A DNA stretch of 64,000 bases from an uncultured Chitinophagaceae bacterium. Lineage in GTDB: Bacteria; Bacteroidota; Bacteroidia; Chitinophagales; Chitinophagaceae. Location of the stretch: positions 1 through 64,000 of the forward strand of contig CAISDV010000132.1 of NCBI GenBank assembly GCA_903884185.1. The letters run 5' to 3'. The notes under the pieces were generated by a model. The model saw nothing but the letters and a program-made list of their open reading frames with translations, ran no database searches and was not told the origin of the DNA. The translations under genes and the position numbers were made by a program. This document shows, piece by piece, positions 8,698 to 16,250 of this stretch (position 1 is its first letter; each line of letters starts with the position of its first letter).

Positions 8698-9223
8698 CCG
8701 CCAGCCCATTCCTAAATCCCCGAGTATAACTTAATACTATTCCCTGGCCAACTCCTTTATTATTTACAGCTTCTTGTTCAATTTCCAACACTTGTTTAAT
8801 ATGACTTTCTGCTGTCTCCTTTTTTACAGTAAGTTCTTCAACTGTATCGACCATTCCACTGCGACTTCTACTATCTATATGAAAATCAATTTCTTTAATA
8901 AAGTCTTCGTAAAATGTTTTTACTTTTCTAAAAGTTATTTCAAGATCATTTTTTAATACTTTGACATTTTCTTCAAGGTGAGTATTGTCGGGATTTATTA
9001 AGGCGTCATCATATCCCTTGCCTTCGTGATTTTTTTCTAGAAATTGAAAAAGTAAATTGATTCCATAATTAGAAGCAATTAAGCTATTAGTATCTCCATT
9101 AGATGCTTCTATAGGCTTCTCCTTTTCTACAAATACCGTTTCAGGAATTTCTGGCAAACCTCTAGACGCGTCTATTCCGTTAGAATGCCCGTTTTTTTGG
9201 CTAAAAAAACTAAATAGTCCCAT
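8597..9223 (-). CDS. Unrecognised coiled-coil protein encoded with an HNH nuclease
   Basis: A reading frame of 208 residues that I do not recognise. It opens with MGLFSFFSQKN, continues with a low-complexity acidic stretch to about residue 45, then a helical, charged region (about 80-155, e.g. ENVKVLKNDLEITFRKVKTF) that looks coiled-coil, then GQGIVLSYTRGFRNGL (about 158-173). The last 33 or so residues are encoded antisense to the end of the SDR gene, are rich in Pro, His and Thr, and are probably not part of the original protein. Its start overlaps the HNH gene stop by 14 bases, so the two are coupled. The region is AT-rich compared with its neighbours and looks acquired. Confidence 0.6.
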   Translation of the reverse strand: MGLFSFFSQKNGHSNGIDASRGLPEIPETVFVEKEKPIEASNGDTNSLIASNYGINLLFQFLEKNHEGKGYDDALINPDNTHLEENVKVLKNDLEITFRKVKTFYEDFIKEIDFHIDSRSRSGMVDTVEELTVKKETAESHIKQVLEIEQEAVNNKGVGQGIVLSYTRGFRNGLAATTPYPNAHTPHPHVSTVPWYDLTFQIRERLSY

Positions 9224-9626
9224 AATTTTTTTTTAAAATGTTTATAGTTGGTACTTTAAATTTTCCATGTCCTCTTTTATGACAAGACTCGCATAAGGTT
9301 ATTAATAAATTCCCCGAATATTCCCAAGGTAATTTGAATTGATTTTTTGTTACTAAAAAATGATATTGACGATGATGTACTTGCAATCCTGAATTTTCTT
9401 TACAAATGGTACATCTATAATTATCTCGGTTTAATATTTCTTCTCGCCTTGCTCTCCATTGTGGAGTAAATAATAGAGCTCCATAGGTCCCATGAGCTGG
9501 AATATCTAAATCATTCTGAATTAATCCAAAATGCTGTAATTTTTTATCTCCTTGGACAAATCTCCGATAAATTAGATTGCTTTTTAATTTTAAAAACCTG
9601 TAACGAGAATTTGTAGGATCATTCAT
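9210..9626 (-). CDS. HNH endonuclease domain protein
   Basis: A 138-residue protein with an HNH/treble-clef nuclease domain in its second half. C72-x2-C75 starts the zinc site, LQVHH (84-85) provides the catalytic His, Asn106 lies in SGNLLITLC, and C112-x2-C115-H116 closes the site. The N-terminal 55 residues are basic with no recognised domain. It is the promoter-proximal gene of a two-gene minus-strand cassette lying between the 6-deoxy-sugar operon and the LacI gene. Likely a DNA-cutting enzyme of a mobile or defence module; the specific role is unknown. Confidence 0.78.
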   Translation of the reverse strand: MNDPTNSRYRFLKLKSNLIYRRFVQGDKKLQHFGLIQNDLDIPAHGTYGALLFTPQWRARREEILNRDNYRCTICKENSGLQVHHRQYHFLVTKNQFKLPWEYSGNLLITLCESCHKRGHGKFKVPTINILKKNYGTI

Positions 9627-10043
9627 TTATTAATAGTTTTAAGCCCTATTTTTTCGGACTTCCTATCAAATTCCTCAGTTACATTAACGTGCCGAATTTT
9701 CGAACCTTTTATGCGAGACTTAAAAGTACACTTCTTTTAATAATCTAAATGCCCATTTTTCACGCCTTGGAGCCCTGAAATCCGCTATATAGTTGATGGT
9801 AGAGATTCCAAAAAGCCATCTTACTCCTAAGATTTCTCACCCCGAAATCATACTTACAGGAAATATTAGAGTAAACGTTTATCGGGATTCGAAATGACGA
9901 TCATAGCTGAATAGCGAACAGAAAGCATAAGCGAGCGTGGCAACCACAGCTCAACAGAATTACCTCAGCTCAAACAGCAAACCAATCCTACAATCCCCGT
10001 CCGAACGACTTAGCCGGGCGGGTTCTAATCCTTTTATCTTAGT
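9627..10043. other. Gene-free interval upstream of the HNH cassette and downstream of the LacI gene
   Basis: I see no convincing gene in this 417-base interval. It should hold the promoter of the minus-strand HNH gene, but no clear box was found. It contains the perfect palindrome taaacgttta (9872-9881), a fragment gggattcgaaatgacgat (9884-9901) of a common Bacteroidota intergenic word, and one copy of the cccgtccg/cgggcggg repeat (9996-10022). Confidence 0.5.
9996..10022. repeat. cccgtccg...cgggcggg repeat, copy 1
   Basis: The word cccgtccgaacgacttag followed by ccgggcggg can form a short GC-rich hairpin. Near-identical copies are at 11254-11282 (reverse orientation) and 22041-22069, all intergenic. 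Confidence 0.7.
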
Positions 10044-11084
10044 TTATTTCTTAACCTTCCTCGCAGATGATTCCCTCACAAACAACTCCGCAGGCAATAC
10101 AATATTTTCAAATTCTGTTTCGGGCCTTTTGCTCTCGATCATTTTGATGAGCAGTTCCGCAGCAATACGCCCCATCTCAAATGCGGGCTGGCGCACTACG
10201 GATAGTGAAGGAGAAAGTAATTCGGTGAGATCAAGGTTGCTGAAACCTATCACAGCCATGTCTTCGGGAATATTGATATTATGCGCCTTGCAATAACGCA
10301 TGCAGTTGGTAGTGAGTTTATCGGCGGATGCAAAAATGGCATCGGGCTTTTGTTTCATCTTAAACAATTCATCCATGGCCTCATCCACTTCTTCATATAT
10401 CATCCCGCCATGCGGACAGGCCTTGATATATTTTTCATCTACCTTAATATTGTTGTCTTCTAATGCTTTTTTATAACCTGCCAATCTTTCTTTGGTGATG
10501 GAGAGAAATTCTGAATTGGCAAGGATAGCTATCTTTTTAAAACCATTCTTCGCCAAATGATCCGTAGCATCATACGCACCTTTAAAATTATCTACGATCA
10601 CTTTATGCGTATCAATATTTTCTATGATCCTGTCAAAGCAAACGATCGGTAGATTTCTGTCGTACAGGTCTGTGATATGTGCAAAATCTTCCGTCTCCGT
10701 AGAAACAGATAAAATACATCCATCAATAGAACGTGACGATAAGAACTGCATGTTCATTACTTCGCGCTCATAATTTTCGAGACTCTGCGTAATGATCACA
10801 TGATAACCCTTGCTGTACGCGATGGATTCTATTCCGTTGATGGCCTGCGAAAAAAAACTGTTCGCAATTTCCGATACCACCACACCAATGGAACGACTGC
10901 GTTTTTCTTTTAAACTTAAAGCAATGGGGTTGGGGCGGTAATTGATCTGCTTGGCATACTCAAGCACCAGGTTTTTTGTCTCGGGGCTGATCTCATAGCT
11001 ATCACGCAAAGCACGGCTTACCGTGGAAGTGGACAGTCCAAGTGCTTTGGCAATATCTTTTATGGTAACCGCTTCAAATTTCAT
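10044..11084 (-). CDS. LacI-family regulator of the pectin/galacturonate genes
   Basis: A 346-residue LacI/GalR-type regulator. The N-terminal helix-turn-helix and hinge are VTIKDIAKALGLSTSTVSRAL (about residues 6-26), followed by a periplasmic-binding-protein-like sensor domain (SIGVVVSEIANSFF from about 66; PDAIFASADK and DMAVIGFSN near 250-280). The start at 11084 (MKFEAVTIKDIA) is preferred; a longer frame would run into the cgcaaag repeat. It is divergent from a GH28 gene. A TATCTTTG box on its own strand (11334-11341) and an operator-like site (11363-11374) suggest autoregulation, and the same site occurs at two more pectin-catabolic promoters. The ligand is probably a uronate, which is an inference. 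Confidence 0.85.
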   Translation of the reverse strand: MKFEAVTIKDIAKALGLSTSTVSRALRDSYEISPETKNLVLEYAKQINYRPNPIALSLKEKRSRSIGVVVSEIANSFFSQAINGIESIAYSKGYHVIITQSLENYEREVMNMQFLSSRSIDGCILSVSTETEDFAHITDLYDRNLPIVCFDRIIENIDTHKVIVDNFKGAYDATDHLAKNGFKKIAILANSEFLSITKERLAGYKKALEDNNIKVDEKYIKACPHGGMIYEEVDEAMDELFKMKQKPDAIFASADKLTTNCMRYCKAHNINIPEDMAVIGFSNLDLTELLSPSLSVVRQPAFEMGRIAAELLIKMIESKRPETEFENIVLPAELFVRESSARKVKK

Positions 11085-11110
11085 TATCGGTATTTGTTTC
11101 ACGCATTTCA

Positions 11111-11158
11111 CGCAAAGGGGCAAAGGGGCAAAGGGGCAAAGTCGCAAAGTCGCAAAGT
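11111..11158. repeat. Six tandem 8-base units (cgcaaagg/ggcaaagt)
   Basis: Six consecutive 8-base units of the form [cg]gcaaag[gt] run without interruption: three variants of gcaaagg and three of gcaaagt. It is an expanded form of the dispersed cgcaaag intergenic word and sits just upstream of the LacI start, in its 5' leader. Confidence 0.8.
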
Positions 11159-11253
11159 GTTTCTAGAATCCCAGCCTCTTTGTTCATAAGGCTGCGTTAT
11201 TCAGAAAACATATCCAAAAAATAACTTGGCGCCTTTTTTAACTTGGCATCTTT

Positions 11254-11282
11254 GCCCGCCCGGCTAAGCCGTTCAGACGGGC
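11254..11282. repeat. cccgtccg...cgggcggg repeat, copy 2 (reverse orientation)
   Basis: gcccgcccggctaagccgtt followed by cagacgggc is the reverse complement of the copy at 22041-22069, with two mismatches over 29 bases. Confidence 0.7.
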
Positions 11283-11362
11283 GTGAAATTTCCCTGGAAA
11301 TAAGCAGAATATTGGCAATATTCGGGCTTCTGCCAAAGATATAGAAAAATGAGCACGATGTC

Positions 11363-11374
11363 GGGAACGATTGC
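11363..11374. promoter_or_regulatory. Predicted LacI operator, pectin regulon site 1
   Basis: GGGAACGATTGC has the CG-centred imperfect palindrome typical of LacI/GalR operators (half-sites GGGAA and GCAAT). The identical 12-mer, extended to cGGGAACGATTGCrTA, occurs at 23870-23881, and a variant GGGAACGTTTTC is at 26029-26040. Here it lies 22 bases upstream of a minus-strand TATCTTTG box (11334-11341), at the -33 region of the LacI gene's own promoter, and about 100 bases before the GH28 start on the other strand. Confidence 0.65.
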
Positions 11375-11473
11375 GTAAAAAAAAGACCCTAAAGCCTTTC
11401 CCATGAATGAATATGTGTGTAGAATCGTTAGTTGGAATAGCCGATTTTTGGGTTAGTAAACGCCGTACCGCGC

Positions 11474-13111
11474 ATGAAACGATTTTGCCATAACTTATTG
11501 CTGCTCATAGTGAGCGGGATATCGCTGCCATCCATTGGACAGCCGCTGCCGAAAGTGCAAGTCCCCACTTTTAAAAAAGACACATTTAATATCAAAAAAT
11601 TTGGAGCCATTGCCGATGGTATGACGCTGAATACAGTAAGCATCAACTCGGCCATTGATGCCTGTAATAAAAATGGCGGAGGCACTGTTTTGGTTCCAAA
11701 TGGATTTTGGCTCACCGGCCCCATCGTTATTAAAAGTAATGTTGATCTTCATATTTCGAGGGGTGCGGTTTTGCAATTCACTTCCGACTTTGATCAGTAC
11801 CCATTGGTGGAAGGCAACTTTGAAGGTGTTCCTGCTTTCAGGAATCAATCTCCTCTTTCCGCTACCAATGCAGAAAATATTGCTGTCACCGGTGACGGTG
11901 TGATAGATGGAAATGGTGATGCCTGGCGGATGGTGAAAAGAGATAAGCAGACAGAAACGCAATGGAAAAAATTAGTTGCTTCCGGCGGATCTTTAAGTGA
12001 AGATGGTAAGACATGGTATCCCACTCAAAAAACAGTGCTGGGTTCAAAAACGAAAGAACCCGGTGTAATTAAACCAGGGGTCACACGTAAAGATGTGGAA
12101 GCGTATAAAGATTTTCTGCGCCCCAACTTATTTGTACTCACCCGTTGTAAAAAAATATTATTGCAGGGGGTTACTTTTCAAAACTCTCCAGCATGGGACC
12201 TGCACCCTTTGATGTGTGAGGACATGACCGTGCGTGAGATATATGCCAAGAATCCTTTCTATGCACAGAACGGAGATGGTATTGATATTGAATCCTGCAA
12301 AAATTTTATTGTAGAGAACAGCACATTTGATGTAGGCGATGATGGTATCTGCATTAAGAGCGGCCGTGATGCAGAAGGCAGGAAAAGAGGTATGCCAACC
12401 GAGAATGGTATCATCCGAAATTGTATTGTGTATCATGCCCATGGCGGATTTGTGATAGGCAGTGAAATGAGTGGTGGCGCAAAAAATTTATATGTGAGCA
12501 ATTGCACCTTTATTGGAACTGATGTAGGCTTGCGTTTTAAAACAGCGCGCGGCCGTGGTGGTATTGTTGAGAAGATATATGTGAGCCATATCAACATGAA
12601 AGATATTGCCGGCGAAGCCATTTTATTTGATATGTATTATATGGCTAAAGATCCGGTGCCATTGGCAGGTGAAAAAAGGGATGCACCAAAAGTGGAACTG
12701 CTTCCTGTAACCGAAGGCACGCCGCAGTTCAGGGATTTTCATGTAAAGGATATTGTATGTGATGGTGCAGAGACAGCCATCCTTATCCGCGGGCTGCCTG
12801 AAATGAGCATTAAGGATATTGATCTCCAGGATATGGTCATTAAATCAAGGATAGGAGTGGTATGTGAAGAAGCATCGGGCATACAAATTAAAAATCTAAA
12901 CCTGGTAACAACGGGTTCGGGCCCTCAGATCAATATTCTCAATGGCAACAATATCAGTTTTGAAGGAATGAAATATAAAGACGGCGCCGATCTGCTCATC
13001 AGCCTCAATGGCGAGAGAACAGCACATATCAGCCTGAAAAATATGGATACCTCCAAAGCCAAAAAGAAAGCACAATTTGGTAATGGAGTAAAGGAAAGTG
13101 TTTTGAATTGA
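11474..13111 (+). CDS. GH28 polygalacturonase (second, long form)
   Basis: A 545-residue secreted enzyme with signal peptide to about residue 22 (SIGQ). The beta-helix starts with FNIKKFGAIADGMTLNT. Catalytic motifs are NGDGID (266-271), Asp pair 289-290, HAHGG (His323) and RFK (354-356). An insertion at about 150-215 (after DGNGDAWR, up to LRPNLF) is shared with the third GH28 of the window but not the first. Long Bacteroidota GH28 proteins of this type include exo-acting forms; mode of action is not decided by the sequence. The gene is divergent from the LacI regulator and has a predicted operator upstream. Confidence 0.92.
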   Translation: MKRFCHNLLLLIVSGISLPSIGQPLPKVQVPTFKKDTFNIKKFGAIADGMTLNTVSINSAIDACNKNGGGTVLVPNGFWLTGPIVIKSNVDLHISRGAVLQFTSDFDQYPLVEGNFEGVPAFRNQSPLSATNAENIAVTGDGVIDGNGDAWRMVKRDKQTETQWKKLVASGGSLSEDGKTWYPTQKTVLGSKTKEPGVIKPGVTRKDVEAYKDFLRPNLFVLTRCKKILLQGVTFQNSPAWDLHPLMCEDMTVREIYAKNPFYAQNGDGIDIESCKNFIVENSTFDVGDDGICIKSGRDAEGRKRGMPTENGIIRNCIVYHAHGGFVIGSEMSGGAKNLYVSNCTFIGTDVGLRFKTARGRGGIVEKIYVSHINMKDIAGEAILFDMYYMAKDPVPLAGEKRDAPKVELLPVTEGTPQFRDFHVKDIVCDGAETAILIRGLPEMSIKDIDLQDMVIKSRIGVVCEEASGIQIKNLNLVTTGSGPQINILNGNNISFEGMKYKDGADLLISLNGERTAHISLKNMDTSKAKKKAQFGNGVKESVLN

Positions 13112-13167
13112 TTAGGATAATTTGTCGATAAATGATGACGACTAATAAGTTGATTAAAAAAACGGAT

Positions 13168-13236
13168 GCCTGGTACTCGTACCTGCTACCAATCAGCCTA
13201 GGCTGATGAACGCCCCCCGGCTCGAGGGAAAAGATC
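13168..13236. repeat. CCTAGG-core palindromic element, copy B
   Basis: The block begins with tgcctggtactcgt, has the perfect 16-base palindrome atcagcctaggctgat (13192-13207) and ends with cccggctcgagggaaaag (13216-13233), the same 18 bases as in copy A at 3733-3750. Like copy A it lies directly downstream of a GH28 gene. The arms differ from copy A while the CCTAGG centre and the flanking words are conserved. Confidence 0.72.
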
Positions 13237-13308
13237 GGTTATCAGTGTCTTAGATTTTATAAACTTTTTTGAATTCGAAATATAAAATTGACAGCAACAA
13301 ACAATAAA

Positions 13309-15210
13309 ATGAAAAAGAATTTAATCATAGCATTCCTTCTACTCTCATTACATTCCTTCTCCCAGTCCTGGAGCGAACGCGTCGGCAAAACCGTAATGAC
13401 AGTTTGGAAAGACTCTCTTTCATCCGATGGTAAACCCGTCAGATGGACCTACGACCAGGGCGTTGTCCTAAAAGGCATAGAAGGCTTATGGAAAAGCACC
13501 GGCGACGGAAAGTATTTTGATTACATGCAGAAGAGCATGGACTATTTTGTAAACGACAAAGGCGATATCCGCACTTACAAACTCGAAGATTATAATTTAG
13601 ATAATGTTCTATGCGGGCGCATCTTGTTAACACTTTACCGCGTTACCGGAAAAGAAAAATATTACAAAGCAGCATCCATACTGCGTGAACAATTAAAGAA
13701 ACAACCCCGCACAAATGAAGGCGGCTTCTGGCATAAGAAACGTTATCCTTATCAAATGTGGCTCGACGGATTATATATGGGTGAAGCGTTTTATGCTGAA
13801 TATGCATACGTATTTCATGAGGATGCTGCATTTGATGATATCGCCAACCAGTTTATGTGGATGGAGAAAAATTCGCGCGATAAAAAAACAGGCTTGTTGT
13901 ATCATGCATGGGATGAAAGTAAAAAAGAAAAATGGGCAGATAAAACAACAGGTACATCTCCTAATTTCTGGGCGCGTGCAATGGGCTGGTATGGACTAGC
14001 ATTAAATGATGTGCTGGAACAATTTCCGCAGCAACATTCTAAAAGAGATTCGCTAGTAAATATTTTAAAAAGATATGCTGCTGCTATCCAGAAAGTGCAG
14101 GATCCTGCAACAGGCTTGTGGTGGGATGTTTTGAACAGGCCTAATGATAAAGGCAATTACCTGGAAGCATCTGCCAGTTGCATGTTTGTTTGCACCATTG
14201 CAAAAGGAGTGAGAATGGGTTATTTGCCCGCATCATATTTAACTGTTGCCAAAAAAGGATATGAAGGCATTCTCAAGAATTTTATTGAAACAGATGCAAA
14301 CGGACAGGTGAACCTGAAAGGCACAGTGAGTGTAAGTGGATTGGGTGGCGAGCCTTACCGCGATGGCAGTTATGAATATTATGTTGGCGAAAAAGTAGTG
14401 GTCAACGATCCAAAAGGCGTTGGCGCTTTTCTCCAGGCTGCGAATGAAATGGAATTAGTGCCAACACTAAACGTTGGAAAAGGAAAAACAGTAATGCTGG
14501 ATGATTTCTATAATGCCGAAAGAAAAAAAGATATCACAGGCCTTGCCATACCCTTTCATTATAAATGGGAAGAGATGGACAATAACGGATCTTCTTTGCT
14601 GGGATTTGTTTTCAATAGCTATGGCGCGCAAACAAAAACATTAAGCGAACAACCAACGGCTGTAAAATTGAAGAACTCAGACATATACATTATTGTAGAT
14701 GCGGATACAAAAGATGAGAGTCCGGCCCCAAACTATATGAACGCAGCAGATGCCAATGAAATATATAACTGGGTGAAAGCAGGTGGGGTGCTTGCCATCT
14801 TTCACAACGACAAAGGCAATGCGGAGTTTGAACATTTTAATCTCTTGCCAGAGAAATTTGGCATTCACCTCAATGAAGACAGTTATAACAGGGTAACGGG
14901 AAGCAATTATAGTGTGGGCGCTGTTGAGATCCCTGCAGGTAATGAAATATTGCCGAACGAAAAGAAAATTTATCAGAAAGAAATTTGTTCTATCGATACA
15001 AAAGCTCCGGCTGTGGCCATGCTCAAGAAAGATAACGTAACAGTATTTGCTGTTGCGAAGGTTGGAAAAGGAACTGTATTTGTTACCGGTGATCCCTGGT
15101 TATATAATGAATACACAGACGGAAGAAAACTTCCTCTTGAATACGAAAACTATAAAGCGGCAAGAGACCTGGTGCAATGGCTGATCAAACAAACACAACA
15201 CAAGAATTAA
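13309..15210 (+). CDS. GH105 unsaturated uronyl hydrolase with extra C-terminal domain
   Basis: A 633-residue exported protein (signal MKKNLIIAFLLLSLHSFSQ). Residues about 20-380 form the alpha/alpha-barrel of GH105, which removes the 4,5-unsaturated uronic acid left by lyases. Candidate catalytic Asp residues are D98 (YNLDNV) and D153 (MWLDGLYMG). From about 390 to the end there is a second domain (YIIVDADTKDESP, WVKAGGVLAIFHND, VGKGTVFVTGDPW) resembling the Rossmann-like, glutamine-amidotransferase-type or DUF4350 domains found on some Bacteroidota GH105 proteins; its role is unknown. The start at 13309 is chosen because it opens the signal peptide. The next gene begins 3 bases after the stop. 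It is the first gene of the GH105-PL10-CE8-uxaB-uxaA-uxaC run. Confidence 0.88.
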   Translation: MKKNLIIAFLLLSLHSFSQSWSERVGKTVMTVWKDSLSSDGKPVRWTYDQGVVLKGIEGLWKSTGDGKYFDYMQKSMDYFVNDKGDIRTYKLEDYNLDNVLCGRILLTLYRVTGKEKYYKAASILREQLKKQPRTNEGGFWHKKRYPYQMWLDGLYMGEAFYAEYAYVFHEDAAFDDIANQFMWMEKNSRDKKTGLLYHAWDESKKEKWADKTTGTSPNFWARAMGWYGLALNDVLEQFPQQHSKRDSLVNILKRYAAAIQKVQDPATGLWWDVLNRPNDKGNYLEASASCMFVCTIAKGVRMGYLPASYLTVAKKGYEGILKNFIETDANGQVNLKGTVSVSGLGGEPYRDGSYEYYVGEKVVVNDPKGVGAFLQAANEMELVPTLNVGKGKTVMLDDFYNAERKKDITGLAIPFHYKWEEMDNNGSSLLGFVFNSYGAQTKTLSEQPTAVKLKNSDIYIIVDADTKDESPAPNYMNAADANEIYNWVKAGGVLAIFHNDKGNAEFEHFNLLPEKFGIHLNEDSYNRVTGSNYSVGAVEIPAGNEILPNEKKIYQKEICSIDTKAPAVAMLKKDNVTVFAVAKVGKGTVFVTGDPWLYNEYTDGRKLPLEYENYKAARDLVQWLIKQTQHKN

Positions 15211-15212
15211 TT

Positions 15213-16250
15213 ATGAAGTTGAATTTCCGTCATATTGTAACGGGCTGTATTGTTGTCTGCGGGCTTTTCTGCTCGTCTAATTTACAGGCGCAGGATGAAG
15301 TGGCAGATAATATGCTTTTATACCAGCGAACAGTTGGTGGCTGGCCAAAACATATTGGTAATGTGAATATTGATTACACAAAAAAATTATCTGCCGGAGA
15401 GAAAGCAGGGTTAATAGATGATGCATCCATGAATGATGCCACAATAGATAATGACGCTACCAACAAAGAGATCAGGTATTTATTAAAAGCATTTAAACAG
15501 ACGAGCAATAAAGCCTATCTCGCTGGCGCTGAAAAGGGAATACATTATTTGTTGACAGCCCAATATGCTAATGGAGGATGGCCACAATTTTATCCTGATA
15601 AAAGCCTGTACAGGAGCGAGGTTACTTATAACGACAATGCGATGGTGAATACGCTGAATGTATTGCAGGACCTGTCGTTACGGATCAATAATTTTGAAAC
15701 AGTAGACCCTGCACTCGTTCCCCTTGCAGCCAAAGCAGTGAAGAAAGGGATTGAATGTATTCTAAAGACACAGGTAAAAGTGAATGGTAAATTAACGGTC
15801 TGGTGCGCACAATATGATGCTAAAACATTGTTACCTGCCAAAGCAAGAAGTTATGAACTGGTATCATTAAGCGGCAGTGAAAGTGTGGGTATAGTTGAAT
15901 TCCTGATGCGGCAGGAACATCCCTCAGCAGAAATAAAGAATTCCATCAACAGCGCAGTTGAATGGTTTAAAAAAGTAAAGATCGTTGGATACAAATTTGT
16001 GAATGTGCCTGATGCCACACAGCCTAATGGGCGTGACAGGGTAGTACTTCCAGATCCGAATTCTACTATCTGGGCAAGGTTTTATGAGATAGAGACCAAT
16101 GAACCTTTCTTTTCAGGAAGAGATGGTATCAAGAAAAAAGCAGTGGCTGAGATAGAACATGAACGCAGGACAGGTTATGCCTGGTATGGCAACTGGCCAC
16201 AAGAACTAATCGATAAAAAATATCCCGAATGGCTGGCAGCAAACAAATAA
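15213..16250 (+). CDS. Pectate lyase, PL10
   Basis: A secreted 345-residue lyase that cleaves polygalacturonate by beta-elimination, giving unsaturated ends for the GH105 upstream. A signal peptide ends near SNLQAQ (residue 27). PL10 hallmarks are VGGWPKH, the TIDNDATNKEIRYLL stretch, YANGGWPQFYP and VTYNDNAMVN, the last carrying calcium-binding acidic residues. Length agrees with single-domain family members. The start at 15213 is 3 bases after the GH105 stop, and its 3' end overlaps the next gene by 22 bases, so the three secreted pectin enzymes are tightly coupled. Confidence 0.92.
   Translation: MKLNFRHIVTGCIVVCGLFCSSNLQAQDEVADNMLLYQRTVGGWPKHIGNVNIDYTKKLSAGEKAGLIDDASMNDATIDNDATNKEIRYLLKAFKQTSNKAYLAGAEKGIHYLLTAQYANGGWPQFYPDKSLYRSEVTYNDNAMVNTLNVLQDLSLRINNFETVDPALVPLAAKAVKKGIECILKTQVKVNGKLTVWCAQYDAKTLLPAKARSYELVSLSGSESVGIVEFLMRQEHPSAEIKNSINSAVEWFKKVKIVGYKFVNVPDATQPNGRDRVVLPDPNSTIWARFYEIETNEPFFSGRDGIKKKAVAEIEHERRTGYAWYGNWPQELIDKKYPEWLAANK

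Larger units (their letters stand above)
11085..11473. other. Divergent intergenic region between the LacI and second GH28 genes
   Basis: This 389-base region holds no gene. From left to right it has an 8-base minisatellite (11111-11158), a cccgtccg-type repeat (11254-11282), a minus-strand promoter box TATCTTTG (11334-11341) and an operator-like palindrome (11363-11374). The GH28 start lies about 100 bases right of the operator. Confidence 0.6.

Noticed and set aside
8774-8956. Plus-strand open frame antisense to the coiled-coil gene
   Set aside because: Low-complexity Phe/Cys/Ser composition typical of an antisense reading of an AT-rich gene.
9937-10296. Plus-strand open frame of 119 codons over the 3' end of the LacI gene
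   Set aside because: It is mostly antisense to the well-supported regulator gene, has a Ser-rich composition and no recognisable domain.
11111-11158. Short regularly spaced repeats considered as a CRISPR array
   Set aside because: Units are 8 bases in direct contact without spacers and no cas gene is near; this is a minisatellite.
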